Shown here: one piece after another, positions 34,612-46,156 of the stretch
How the letters are laid out: the number at the start of each line of letters is the position of its first letter
Numbering within the stretch: position 1 is the stretch's first letter
Assembly (NCBI GenBank): GCA_002786065.1
Contig: NHNY01000023.1
Location: 310,001-374,000 of the forward strand
Source of the DNA: Microcyclospora pomicola
Lineage: Eukaryota; Ascomycota; Dothideomycetes; Capnodiales
Length of the DNA stretch: 64,000 bases
Reading direction: 5' to 3'
Made by a program: the position numbers and the translations under genes
Notes under the pieces: generated by a model
Databases searched by the model: none
What the model was told of the DNA's origin: nothing
The model's input: the letters and a program-made list of their open reading frames with translations, nothing else

Positions 34612-36440
34612 GATGAGAACGGATATGTGAAAGACGTGGCGAACCAAAAACTGTTGCCCGTGGAACGGTGGACCACAGGCGACTTTATAGACCTCTGGCT
34701 GCATGTAATCATACCGTGAACCACGCATATTGCGTCTCACTAGGAGCGTCATAGCACCAGGGACTAGCGGTCACATATACATGGTAGCAGTAGTTTCTCC
34801 CTTAGGCTCTTTGGCACAACGAAGCGTCAAACTACCAACCTTTGCCATTGGTCATCAGAACCGGAAGAAACGTGTTGGGCAATCTAGTCTTCACCTCATG
34901 TACACGCTTGGGGACGCGGGACAGACTCAGAAAGTTCAAGCTCGAAGGTGAGGGGTTGGGCTATGCGTGTAATCGTAACCCTGGTGAGCAGAGCTGAAGT
35001 CACTCGGGGCAGAATCGACGGAAGTCGGAACGCTGTCAACGTCAGTCGTCGAGAGCGCCACATATGATCTGCCAATTCCTGCTTCATGCATCATGGTCTG
35101 CTCTGAATGTGGCATGGGCGCAACGCGATGTCACGCAATGTCACGAATGTATACACCAAGTAGCCCGGAAGTCGAAGGCCTAAGAGAATATTGACTCGCC
35201 GCCGTCCGGGTGAATCGGCAGGCATTCGCGTTCGGTGGCGGAAGCGGAGTCGTTTTGATACTCTTCGCTATCTTCGTAACGATGCAGAATGCTTCGTCAG
35301 CTGCAGAGCCGCACTCTGACTGACTTACCCGGCTCGTGCAAGAGCGTTGTCAGCCAAAGGATCAATAGGGTGTCCGGGTGATGCCGTATCTTGGCTTTCG
35401 AACGGTGCAGGATGTGTCTCTATTTGGTGACATGGCCAAGCAGCTACACTCTTGATTTGCCCTTCATCCGGCTAAATGTGATCGCAAACGAGGAACACGA
35501 ATGGCGTACGCCGTGGCAAATGCCGGCAATCGTCGCCATTGAAAACTGCCTGAACTGTTGTCGATCGTCATGGATGACCGTGTGATCGTGGTCAAGTATT
35601 TTGCATGGTCCGCAATAACTTTACCCGCCAGAAATTGTGGAGTGGGCTAGCACGCTTGAGGACGAAGTGTAGTGCTGGCGGCGGACCGGACCCCGACACG
35701 GATCGCGGCATGAGATGCTTCGCTTCTTGCCAAGCAGGAAGAGGACGAAAGCAGCATTGCCAAGTCGAACGCTGTACATCGCGTGAGGTTGTGATCGGAA
35801 AATCGCTTGCCCTTTAGACATGATCCAACCATCGAAGCCGCGTCGAATGATTCACCCATTACCTTGGGCCACAACCCGCATCATCTCACCAGCGTCAGGT
35901 TACAGGGAATGGTTGAGTACCTGGCGTCGGCAATTTTACTGCGCAACAGCCACAGACTGCTTGCCTGAGATTATAAGTCAGTCCAAAGGATCGTGGCTTG
36001 ATCACTGGACTTGTAAAGGAGAGAATTCCAGGAGACGATCTCACAAAACACAATTGTCGCGGACCTGGTGGCCAGATGTTTCCAAGTTCTTGTCCAACAC
36101 CGTCTTGACACAGCTGAGTTGCCATGCGGAAAGATGGAGCCATGGCTGTAAGCCTGGCATAACATATGTTGGTTTGTGCGAGATCTTGTTTACGGGATAT
36201 CTGCATCTTCTGCCGAGTATTCCTTCACGACCATGGACCTCGGCTTCTTTTATGTGTTTGCCCAATCATGAATGCGTTATGGACTGTCGGAGGATCATGG
36301 TGACTGCGCAATGAACACCTGTCAAGGGTCTGTGATCCGCTGAGCATGTGAGATGGTTCGCTGACTGACGTGTCATGAGCACGAATACGATACCTGAGCA
36401 GCCGCAACCTTGTGCGATTACAGCTTACCACGACTATGAT
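34612..36440. other. 1.8-kb gene-free stretch, bicupin promoter side
   Basis: Contains the bicupin promoter, and a short direct repeat (ATGTCACGCA / ATGTCACGAA) near 35130. Open frames on both strands are short and unrecognisable. I see no repeat family or RNA gene. Confidence 0.5.
34684..34689 (-). promoter_or_regulatory. TATA box of the bicupin gene
   Basis: TATAAA on the minus strand, 73-78 bp upstream of the chosen ATG at 34611. It supports that start over the upstream in-frame ATG. Confidence 0.5.
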
Positions 36441-37906
36441 CTATGATACACACATACTCCGCCCCAACCATTTTCCCACAGATAGACTCGATTCGAGCTT
36501 ACACACATGGTCTCCGACGGAAGGTGATCTACACCTCCAACAGAACACTGTCTCCGAATTAATGGAAAGTAACATGTCCGTACTGATCCTCGACAGGTCG
36601 CCGTCCACCCATGCACCAGAACCTGCAGGACCGTTTGTCAGCATCAACATGGAGATAGTGTTGAAATCTGACACTGTGGAGCGATGGACGTACCCACGAC
36701 TCCTGTCGTTCTCAATATCAAACCCTCGCGGCCAGATCTTTTCCATCTCCTCTCGGTGCTTGCTTTTCGGCTTCCCTTCTGACAAACGCAGCTTTTCGAA
36801 GTACACATAAGCGCCGTAGAACACATTGCTCGTGGCTCCGGCGCTAGGTCCGTGGTGGTTCCGGAAGCGGTCCATGGTCGAGCCTTGAATGCTCGCGTTT
36901 CGTTTATCAGCGTGTAGGCAGGTGAGGATATCTCTGCCGAGTTTCGCCTTGGTAAGGCTGGAATATTTGGCGAGATGAGCAGACATCTTCTTGCGAACCT
37001 CGTCGCACGTGTCAAAGACTGGCACCGAATCGGTGTCCTCCCGTCAAGATGGATACTGCTAATGTCAGGGACGCCTCCGTCCTTGCTTTTGGCACCAGCA
37101 TTTGAAGCACCATCTTTGCTAGCTACTTTCTGCTTTTTCTGGGCACTAGCTTTCGTGCCCAGCTTCATGCCAAACGCATCTCTCCGTAAGAAATAGCGAA
37201 GCGCGCCGTGATACGCGTCACAGCCCTCGCCTTTCCACTTACCACTTTGCTGGCGGAAGCGACGCAGGCCGGTCGTGCTCACGTCCAGGATAGCACACAA
37301 CTCAACAACTTTCAACTCACCTGAGTCTAGCAGACGAGTGATCTTATGGCGTATTTGATCGCGACTGTCAAGCTTGACTGGCTCAGAAGGCAACGAGACA
37401 TCGCTCAGGTCAAGTTCATGCGCATTGGCAGGAGAGTCATCAACCGCAGGTGCTTTACGCTTGGTCCCAGCAGCAGCAGCACCAGCGCTGGCGCGCTTCT
37501 TGCGAGCTTCCTCGTTCTGGCGCGTAAGCATCTCATCGATAGCATCCTTTTGCTCGTCGTTTGTTGTTGAGTTGCAGAGTATTGAGTTTCGAAGTACATC
37601 CTTGACCAGCTCTCGCGCGTCGATCTCGTCTACGTCGTGAATGGTGTGTATTCGAGGGCTGCGCTTTGCAGTGCCATTGGCATACAGAGTAATGCCCATC
37701 TGTAATTCAAGCGACTTCTCGAAGTCCTTCAGGGCCACCTCTCCCTCTGCCCATTTTCTGGTCTGGACATCCCAATTCGCTCGATCAGCGACTTCTTTGA
37801 GCACTTTGCGCGCAGGTTGCACGACCCATCACTCACGTCTTAATCGTGGTGAGTTGTGATTTGATTCGCATCTCACCGGATTGTTAGGTTTCCTTGCTCT
37901 TGGCAT
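36441..37906 (-). pseudogene. DUF7726 protein gene, reading frame disrupted
   Basis: Two DUF7726-like units are readable on the minus strand. The first (KLDSRDQIRHKITRLLDSGE to YHGALRYFLRRDAFG) is in one frame. The second (VPVFDTCDEVRKKM to REEMEKIWPRGFDIENDR) is in the next. The frame changes around 37040, where HLDG should run into EDTDSVPVFD; one base appears to be missing and I see no plausible intron. Near the 5' end the best start (ATG at 37906, MPRARKPNNP) is in frame with the conserved PARKVLKEV segment but an in-frame TGA intervenes at 37831-37829, and no splice pair removes it in phase. The protein otherwise looks conserved, so assembly errors are as likely as true decay. DUF7726 has no known activity; its repeat is a small helical unit found in many filamentous ascomycetes. 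Confidence 0.65.
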
Positions 37907-38555
37907 GGTGCAGACGTTCTCGACTCAAGAACAATGTGAGTTGAAGCAACGCGTTGTTTGATCACGGGCGTGGTTGGTCTTTCAACGCCACCTCAGCTTA
38001 ACAGATCTCAGGACGATGGGGTGAACACGAAACGCATACCCACGTTCGAACATGCCCAATTCTACATATGCTTCAGTATTCAGTACAATACGCTCTTAGA
38101 ATGGCCGTTGTTATCTCAGACATGATGTCACTCATAACAATTGCGTGAAATTGAGACTTCAACGCGTAGAAGCTTACGTAACCATAAACATCCCAAAGTC
38201 CTATTCGAGGGCTAGGGACATGTGTTCACAGACTTCCGCTCCTACATGTCTGTGGTCATACTTGACGCAATGCTGATCACATCAGCAACTGAAGCACCGA
38301 ATTCATGACAGTGGATACCACGAAGTCAAGGAGCCTTGGAATGTCAGTTCAGCTTGTCAAGAAGCCGGTATGCGGCGTGCTGCATCACAGCGTGCTCTGG
38401 GGAAACCCTATACTGGCGACTGCCGACTCAATCAAATGTACATCGATCGATCGACAAAGACTGATACAAAGACGAAGCATAACGAACAGATCATATGCCT
38501 TATGGGAATATCCAATATCTCCTTACGATTGATCAAGGGTACATCGTGCTACAGC
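37907..38555. other. intergenic, no gene seen
   Basis: 649 bp between the DUF7726 gene start and the chitinase stop. Apart from a short ATCGATCGATCGA run near 38443, I see nothing. Confidence 0.5.
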
Positions 38556-41500
38556 CTACTGCATGAATCCAGTATCGATGACCACGTCGTTGGCGATGTT
38601 GCTTAACTTCCTTTGCAACTCCTTCAGAACCTGGTCTGCTCCGGGCACGTTACCGGCGACTTGTAGCTTCCAGAAAGAGATCGAGGAGCTCAGTCTTCGG
38701 TCCAAGAAATCCTGTAAGTTGCCTTGCACTTCACCAAGGAAGTCTTCAAAGTAGGTATGCCAGCAAGCGGAAAAGCTGGTCGAAGTCGGGCCAACAACCA
38801 CTGATCCCGAGGAGGCTGAATCTAGTGCCTTCATTGCCGCGTTGATGGCAGTATAGCTGTGCTCAAGACTATCCTGCACATCGTCCTGGTTGAGGTACTG
38901 GATCAAGGTCTGGTAGAGGCGGTTGATCATTTCGACCTGTCCATGCCCTCCAGCAGCGTTCCATCGTTTGTCACTAATGATGTTCTCGAATATCTGCCAT
39001 ACGGCAGCTTTGAGGCTGTTGGTAGCTGCGTCCAGGATTTGGAGGTTGTTAATATCGTTAGAACTTCCGAGCGCGTTGTAAATGGCGGCTGCCGGCGTAT
39101 CTCCCGTCAAACCAGGAGGCTGAGGGATACCAAGCTGCTTCCATGTTTTAAACATGTAGCCAGCGGAGCCGAACACCTTCGTCCAGTCGTAGCCGTTGCC
39201 AGGAGCTTGGGCACCGCTAGCGAGTATACCCTTCAACATAGCCGTTGCGAATTGGGCTGGCGTCTGCAGCTCCATGACGTGCTCGGTCACGTACTTGACG
39301 CCTAGTTGTCGGACACCTTGGACCAGTGGCAGTCCAAGACAGATACCCTGCTTTGCGCCGCTCTTGACCACGCCGAAGAATCTCCGGCCGTTGTTCGCCA
39401 AGCCAGTGGTTCCTGGGTAGTTGGAGGCCTTGAACTGGCCGACGTTACCTTTGCTGTTACAGTACTTCGCCACACGGCCTCGCTCCCATAGAGGAAGGTG
39501 GGAAGAGTTCAATGCTAAGCTTCGATAGTGCTGGAACTCAAAATCATTCTCCGGGTCAAGAATGTTCACACAGATGTCTTCATCGTCGCACAATTTTGGA
39601 TGGCCGTCGTTTCGAGCATATGCTGGCCAAGCAGCCGATCGAAGAGCACCACTTTCGGTATCCATCTCAATGATGGAGCGCTTCATCGCGTCTGCATCCC
39701 CGGTGTTCGGAATAGGATAACATTCATCCTCGTACCAATAGAGCTCGAGCTCATCAGCAGGATTGCCATCGCCATCTGGCTCATTAGTCTCTACGTAAGC
39801 GTTGTCGTCCAACGAACAGTAATTCGGAGGATTTGCCGTAGGTGCAGTCTGGTTGAATTGATCACAACTGTGGTAATGAAGTTGGTCAGCCATCAGCATT
39901 TCCATGCACAATATCATCATGTCTTACCAGAAATAGCTTGCAGTATTGTGGAAGCAGGGCGCGTAGTTTGCGTGATCACGGCCACTTTCCGCAACAATCT
40001 GCTGGCCAGCTGGGCAGCCTTTGGCGCAAGTGAATGGGGCTAGGAACGAATGTTGCAGCGTGGTCCTGTGTTCGTCAGTTTGCGGCGGCTAAGGAGGTTG
40101 CAAGTTATCAACGACTGACCAGGCACAGTTCTTGTACGGTATAGGATCCGTGCAGCAAAAGCTCTTGAAACCTGTTGAATGATTAGTATGAGCACTACGA
40201 CGCCAATTGTGTCCGAGCTTACCAGAGAAACAGATGGATTCACCACCAGCCCCATACAAACTGTCCGTCAGACGATCGGGAAAGCCACTTGCGCAGGCGG
40301 CGTCTCCTTTGCCGGTAGCACAGAAAGGAGCTGATCCACTCCATTCTGTTTCGCAAGTTAGCATTGATGCTCGAATCATATATCCTCAGAGTCCATGACA
40401 CTCACTGCATTGGCCGGCAGCTGATGTCGATTTTGTTGCGGAGCAGCACAGCGACTTGTGGTTGAACCAACAAGGCTCGCCAGTACCACTTTGGTCCGTA
40501 GCGACCTCGACCTGATTAGCCGCGCACGAGTGGTGCGCACAGAAGGGTGCAGTGCCGACCTACAACACAGTGAGCAAATGACCACATGGGCACTGGACAC
40601 AGCTTTGAGATGACTTACCCAGTTACAAACCGGAATATCGTCTTTTGGACAGCAATAGTTGCGGACTTGACCGGATGGGCAACCGCTGTAAATGGCGGAG
40701 TTAGAGGAACCCTTACCTTGGCCAGTCGAGGCGGGCGATGAATCGCCAGGACATGTAGCTTGGCCGGGCTTTGCACATGCTCCCCAAACACACTGTGAGA
40801 GGGACTGCTTTTGTGGCGTGCTCCCTCCCCATACCGACTTCTTGGAGAGAATCCCACTCGTGCTACCAATTGCTTGGCTCGATGTTGCATTGGCATCGTC
40901 TCCCGAGACAGCCCACACCATGGTCCCACCAATGCACTTACTGTTGGCCCAGGCGAGCTTCAACTTGAAAGTGTCGGCGTCATCGTACGAAACCCACTGG
41001 TTTGTGTCCCAGACGATCTGCTTGACGGCGGCTTTGGTGTCAAGCGTAGCCTTGGCGCCGGACGCTATAATGTCTTTGATCTCAGAGTCCAGAAGAATGC
41101 CCGACGTGCCAGAGCAAGGGCCCGCGTTACCACCAGAGCTGAAAGGGCAGCCGGCCGTCGAGCACGAGGGATTCGACAAGGTGAAAGATCTACCATAAAA
41201 GCCAAGTCCCATGTTAACCTTAGCTGGATTGATGTTGTTCCGCCAAAGGAGGTCCATGGACTGCTGGATCTCGGTCAAGTTGGTATGGGCGTTCACCACG
41301 GACCCGATGAACGGATCAGTCGAGTCCCAGGTGCCGTGCAAATCATACGTCATTACATTCCAAAAGTCCACTATGGGCTCGATCTTGACGATGTCGAAGT
41401 TGCGCATGTACCAGTAGCTTGAGGGGAGGGTGATCGACAGGCCGTAGTTGTGGCCGCCCGATCCGAGGGCAGCCCTGAGATTGCTCAAGAAGGTGGGGTA

Positions 41501-42432
41501 GTTCGCGAAGTCTGCGGGCTTGCCCGAGCGCTCTGGAGCGACCGGATACTCCCAATCGATATCGACGCCGTCAAAGCCATATGTCTGCATGAAGGAGATG
41601 AGCGACTTGAAGAAGGCCGACTGAGCGCTCGTCGAGCCTGCCAGGTTGGAAAAGGTGGATGCAGTCGGTTGATCGGGATCGTTCATCGACCATCCACCTA
41701 TACTGATCCAGGTCTGAAGACCAGGGTTAGCCTCCTTCAACCCTGTAAACCTCGGATACAGTGCGATGTCGTCCTGGCTCATGGGAGCTACGGCGTAAGA
41801 CGATGGATCCACAAATGCGAAGGCGTAGTTCAGATGCGTGTAGGCTCCGGCTGGAATCGCTTCTGGTGCCATGCCATTACATGCTCTTGTCTGAGACCAG
41901 CCTTCATAGTAGGCAACTGTTCTTGAGGACGTCGACGAACCGCCGCAAGAGGGTTCGATCACAGTCTTCGAGCCACAGAAGTCAGAGGTCGTGCCGCAAA
42001 AGCCATACCTGAGTGCATATCAGTCAACGAACACATCACTTGTTTAATCGCCCAGACTGTACATACTGAGAACAGCAGACGTTCAAGGGACACTTCTCAG
42101 CAGAACTCCATTGAGACCCCCACCCAGGATCACATTCCGATTTGGCATCGCAGCTGGAAGTGCAGTTCCCTTGCGCGCAGTAATTCGGACCAAGGCCACA
42201 CACGTTGTTCTTTCCGCAACAGCCTATCTTGCATGGCTTCGATGAGGAGCTGTCCAGAAGCGTCAGAAACTCATTGCACCTTTGTGGCATTCATATGATC
42301 GACTCACCAAGAATAATCTGTGGAAGAAGGATCCTGAGCTTGTTGTGCTACGACAATACCAAGCAGCAACTGAATGAGTATGAAGCTACAAAATAATGCA
42401 AGGCAGTGCCCACGGCCTATTCTTTTGGCCAT
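38556..42432 (-). CDS. large secreted GH18 chitinase, killer-toxin-like (subgroup C)
   Basis: Eight exons (42432-42308, 42249-42067, 42008-40619, 40559-40406, 40345-40223, 40171-40120, 40065-39928, 39867-38556), all GT-AG and in phase, give 1158 residues. The signal peptide is MAKRIGRGHCLALFCSFILIQLLLGIVVA. A Cys-rich chitin-binding (CBM18-like) region follows (CKIGCCGKNNVCGLGPNYC, then QYGFCGTTSDFCG). The GH18 barrel has SIGGW and the catalytic DGVDIDWE at 249-256 (acid Glu256). After it come Cys-rich repeats (KWSGSAPFCATG, SFCCTDPIPYKNC) and a 430-residue tail with the VTEHVMELQT block. The same order occurs in fungal chitinases that resemble the alpha/beta subunit of the Kluyveromyces killer toxin; they act on cell-wall chitin. 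Unlike many relatives, this protein has no LysM of its own; four are on the divergent neighbour. Confidence 0.93.
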
Positions 42433-42479
42433 GATTGAGGCACTAGTTGTTTTCAAAACAGAGTAAGTGTAAGAGCAAT

Positions 42480-42493
42480 CACGAACGTTCGTG
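42480..42493. promoter_or_regulatory. 14-bp palindrome, heat-shock-element-like
   Basis: CACGAACGTTCGTG is a perfect 14-bp palindrome 48 bp upstream of the chitinase ATG. Its centre fits the nGAAnnTTCn pattern of heat shock factor sites. A second GAACGTTC lies at 42549-42556. Confidence 0.5.
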
Positions 42494-42548
42494 CTGCGGT
42501 GGTTTCGATATAAAGATACCAGCCTTGGCTGTTCACACAAGCCTCGCG

Positions 42549-42556
42549 GAACGTTC
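42549..42556. promoter_or_regulatory. second GAACGTTC element
   Basis: An 8-bp palindrome identical to the core of the 14-bp palindrome at 42480-42493, 66 bp further from the chitinase gene. Repetition of the core makes a protein-binding role more likely than chance alone. Confidence 0.4.
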
Positions 42557-43265
42557 TTGACGGGGACGAGTTGCCGGGATAACGTCCCACTTCCACTCGG
42601 TTTCCTTCATGGCGCTTCTCCTTACGATGAGCGCATTTGTTGTACCATGCTGTGGGGACCGCATTGCTAGCATCCTCATTGACGTCGATGAGGATCCTAC
42701 TGTAACTTCGTACGTGCCTAGGCCCGCCACGATGTCACCCAACTGACGCTCGATCGAAGCCACTCGAGTCTCCAGGTGATCATTTCTCATGTAATGAAAA
42801 GGAGAATTGACGTATTGTGGTGGCAAGTGCAGTTCAGCCCGTGTCTTCGTCTGAGTGAGGTACAAGGTGGAGAGGCGAGGTCAATGGAAGGACTTTATGC
42901 GCGCGCTGATTGGTCATTTCATCATGCTTCATGCACAAACAAATCCTGGGGATCCTTTGGACCCTCACTGTTGGTATCCCAGATCGTTTAGCTGAACTAC
43001 CAACTTCGGTAGGGATCGTTGTACGAGAGCGTCTCAGGGCCTGGCGGAAGACGCCATGCAGAGATTTCGAGGCAACATAGTTGCACGGCCAGCCGCTGAT
43101 GCAACATTCGTGACATCCAGGGCAACATCGGCCGATGACTACTGACCAGGGAGACATGACAGCAAGCGGCTCAGGACTTCGACCTTTTGCTAAAGTGTAG
43201 CTTCGAAGACCTGGTGTAGACCAGTCCCGAGCGTTTTTCGAGAAAACATCCACGAGTCTTCAACC

Positions 43266-44989
43266 ATGCGGTCTTCAGCCAGATTGCTCCTTGCAGCAAT
43301 CATCCCTACAGCCTTGGGGCAATTCCAGCTCTTCCAGAATGGGACGGTGGAGAATAGCACATTGGTGCCCTTGACGACTGCATGTGTCAATGCTATCCAA
43401 GGGACCTTGCAATGTCCAGCAGTTCTCCAAGATATCGCGGCCTCAGACTATTACTTTGGCGTGGACTCTGGCGACTACTCGTCTCTTTGCACCAAGACCT
43501 GTAACACGTCCCTGGCGACTTACCACAACACTGTGGTCAAGGCCTGTGCTGGACAGCAGCAACCTTGGGCGGGATATCCTGCCAACTACTTCGGCGATCT
43601 GCTCTGGTCTGCATTCAATTACACCTGCTTGACGGATCCCAAGACTGGAAAGTCGTGTATGTGTAAGTAACTGCAGATCATGACATTCCCAATCATTACT
43701 TTGAACGAACGGCTGACTCAGATACCAGCATATTTTTCCAACATCTCGGCAACTTACACGAAAGACATCACATACGGCTCCATGTCTAAGACCGATCTGT
43801 GCTCAGGATGCACCTATTCCCTTTGGCAATACTTGCAATCGACCGCACACAGTTTCTATGACTCCGTCATGGCCGGTCAATGGTCTGCCATTCAGAAAGA
43901 ATGTGGAGTGACATATCCCACGGCTGTTCAGCCAAGGGTCGCCAATGTGACAAACATACCCGGTTTTGCACCAGCGAACTATACGGTTGCCAGCTGTTTG
44001 TCCGGATCCACATACACTGTAGCATCCGGTGATAACTGCGTAGCCATTTCCAAGGCAAAGAGCGTGTCCACCGGCGCACTCATCAACTTGAACAGCTTAC
44101 TACCAGATTGTTCGAATCTTTTGGGTAAGTTGAACAGCTACGCTGGGAAGACTGTGTCTTGCTAATCATCAAATGCTCCAGGTGGCGCCAGTCTTTGTCT
44201 CCCACAGAGCTGCACAACATACTCCATCGCTTCGGGTGATACCTGCTCCAGTATCACCACCGCCAAGAACATTACGTTGACGCAACTCATGGCTTGGAAC
44301 CCAACGATCGACACCTATTGTGATAATCTGATCTCTGGACAGAACATCTGCGTTGGACTTCCCGGAACTGCATACAACGGCACAACGATTGCTGGCGCCA
44401 GTGTAAGTCGATCCACAATCAAGTCATGGCTACGAGCTTGCTAATGTTGTCATAGGTCACCAAGACGGCAGTGTATGCCACAGCCACAGTCTCTCCCCCG
44501 TCGAATGTCGCCCACGGCACCACTGCAAAGTGCGGAAAGTATTACACCGTCCAGACAGGAGATGACTGCAGCAATATTGCATTGAACCAGACCATCTCGA
44601 TCACTCTGTTCGAGAACATCAATCCCAGCATCAACAGCGGCTGCACGAATCTGACGCCCGGACTAGCGTATTGTGTCGAGCCGACTGCTGATTGGAACTC
44701 GACTGACAGCTCGACGGCCACAACAACCTCCACGTATGTGAGCGCACCAGCACCAACTGCCTCCGGCACAACTCCCAACTGCTACCAGTACCACACAGTT
44801 GTGTCTGGAGACTATTGCGGCTTGTTGGAGCAGCAGTACGGGATCACGTTCGCGCAGTTGCAGCTGTGGAACCCTTCGCTAGATGCATCTTGTGGAAACT
44901 TGATTCTGGGCGATGCCTATTGTGTTGCTGGTAACAACCCAGCGACAACAACTGGGGCGACCGGGACTGCTGCAGTAGCAACGTCTTAA
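43266..44989 (+). CDS. secreted protein with four LysM domains
   Basis: Four exons (43266-43662, 43729-44124, 44182-44402, 44456-44989) with introns of 66, 57 and 53 bp give 515 residues. The signal peptide is MRSSARLLLAAIIPTALG. A Cys-containing N-terminal region of about 230 residues precedes four LysM units, each opening with a (T/S)(V/I)xxGD(N/T/D/Y)C motif: YTVASGDNC, YSIASGDTC, YYTVQTGDDC and YHTVVSGDYC. The tail is Thr/Ala-rich. LysM binds N-acetylglucosamine polymers. Secreted fungal LysM proteins can mask chitin from host or mycoparasite detection or protect hyphae from chitinases, including the fungus's own. Location head-to-head with a subgroup C chitinase fits the known genomic link between these families. 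Whether this one is an effector or a self-protection protein cannot be told. Confidence 0.93.
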
Positions 44990-45244
44990 CAAGCTGCAGG
45001 AGAACTGTGCGAAATCTTCATAGCATTCGTGTAGCTCGCTTCATAATGTGATAGCCATGATGATTTTCCATGCATGTAGTCGACTCATAGTATGATGATG
45101 TTGGTCGCACGTCCGTCCAGAATATACCAATATGCTCATTGCGTTGAAAATACTGTTTTACAAGCAAGTCCCAGGTTTTCTATTTCGTGCTTGCGGCCAA
45201 AGTATTCCAATTCTTGCTCGAGATGTGATGGAATAAGTCCGATT

Positions 45245-46156
45245 TCAGAGCGGAACCGCGGTAGTCCATACTGGGTGCGTCTCGTCAAATGAACACGTGG
45301 CCCACAATTCCTGCAGACTCTGTCCCGATAACAGGGCAGGCCATAGATCAGTCAAGAGCGAGTCGATCGCCACCGGAAAATGGCCTAGGTATTGGCTATC
45401 GGGAATCGTGTCCATGTCGCTGAAATCGAATGCTTCATCCATGACCCAGATCCACGGTGGCGTTCCATCTTTCGGCTCCAGAAGGGCATCGATGACATCT
45501 TTGTCCACCGCGAGCGCGACGCCGTGATCGATCCCAGCGCCGGCCGGATTGTCCTGTTTGAACAGATGATGATAGTCATGCACGCCGAGCCACGGCATGT
45601 TCTTCAACGTGACATCGTTGCATTCGAAGAACAACGAGCGGTCCATGATCTCGCTGCCGCCCTCGGCGTTCTGCAGCGAGACGTCGCAGAGTCGATGGAA
45701 CTCCTCGCTCCAGCGGTCCCAGCGGTCGTCGTCGTCAAAGTTGACACGGTACATGTAGAAGCCAAAATCTTCGAAATTGTGGCGCTGTACCAGCTCGACT
45801 ACAGGCGCCTTGGGCTTGGGTTTGTTGAAGAGCGAAGGCCATGGTTTTTGAGGGAGCCCTTTCGCTTCGCGGTCGAGCTGTCGCTTCTGTTGCCTTTGCG
45901 CGTGGCGGACGATGGCCGCGGCTTCGTCGTCGTCCATCTTCGTCCAGTCTAACGTGTGGATCTCATCTTCGGGCAATTGCTGTAGGTCGTCGATCGATGC
46001 TGTGCGGAGATATGTGTCGCTCCACGGACGACTGGGCATCGCCATGTTGTGTGTTCGCGTTGACGATTGCAAGGCGCGAGTGACCAGAATTGGAACTGAG
46101 GCTGATGATCTCCGGAAACTTCTCAAGGATGATTTCGCAGCCAGGATGTCGTGCAT
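45245..46156 (-). CDS. protein of unknown function, possible mitochondrial presequence
   Basis: Single exon. From the ATG at 46156 the first 37 residues (MHDILAAKSSLRSFRRSS and on to SSTRTHN) are rich in Arg, Ser and Ala with few acidic residues, like a mitochondrial targeting signal. A second in-frame ATG at 46045 starts MAMPSRPWSDTYLR, in good start context, and gives a shorter cytosolic form. The body is acidic and aromatic: a Lys/Arg/Gln helix (AQRQQKRQLDREAKG), then FYMYRVNFDDDDRWDRW, and a C-terminal half with many Trp/Asp (PPWIWVMDEAFDFSDMD, LWATCSFDETHPVWTT). I recognise similar fungal hypothetical proteins but no named domain. Which start is used is uncertain; both may be. Confidence 0.7.
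   Translation of the reverse strand: MHDILAAKSSLRSFRRSSASVPILVTRALQSSTRTHNMAMPSRPWSDTYLRTASIDDLQQLPEDEIHTLDWTKMDDDEAAAIVRHAQRQQKRQLDREAKGLPQKPWPSLFNKPKPKAPVVELVQRHNFEDFGFYMYRVNFDDDDRWDRWSEEFHRLCDVSLQNAEGGSEIMDRSLFFECNDVTLKNMPWLGVHDYHHLFKQDNPAGAGIDHGVALAVDKDVIDALLEPKDGTPPWIWVMDEAFDFSDMDTIPDSQYLGHFPVAIDSLLTDLWPALLSGQSLQELWATCSFDETHPVWTTAVPL

Larger units (their letters stand above)
42433..43265. promoter_or_regulatory. divergent promoter between chitinase and LysM gene
   Basis: 833 bp separating two head-to-head genes for secreted chitin-active proteins. It contains two GAACGTTC palindromes near the chitinase side, a TATAAA at 42509-42514 (weakly placed, 77-82 bp from the chitinase ATG and on the plus strand) and an inverted CCAAT at 42909-42913. 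Joint regulation is suggested by the arrangement, not shown. Confidence 0.55.

Noticed and set aside
34612-34752. Upstream in-frame ATG (34752) as the bicupin start
   Set aside because: It lies 5' of a TATAAA box at 34684-34689, and the signal peptide begins exactly at the ATG at 34611.
42533-43253. Open frames in the chitinase/LysM intergenic region
   Set aside because: Translations are short, overlap each other on opposite strands and show no family resemblance. The position fits a divergent promoter.
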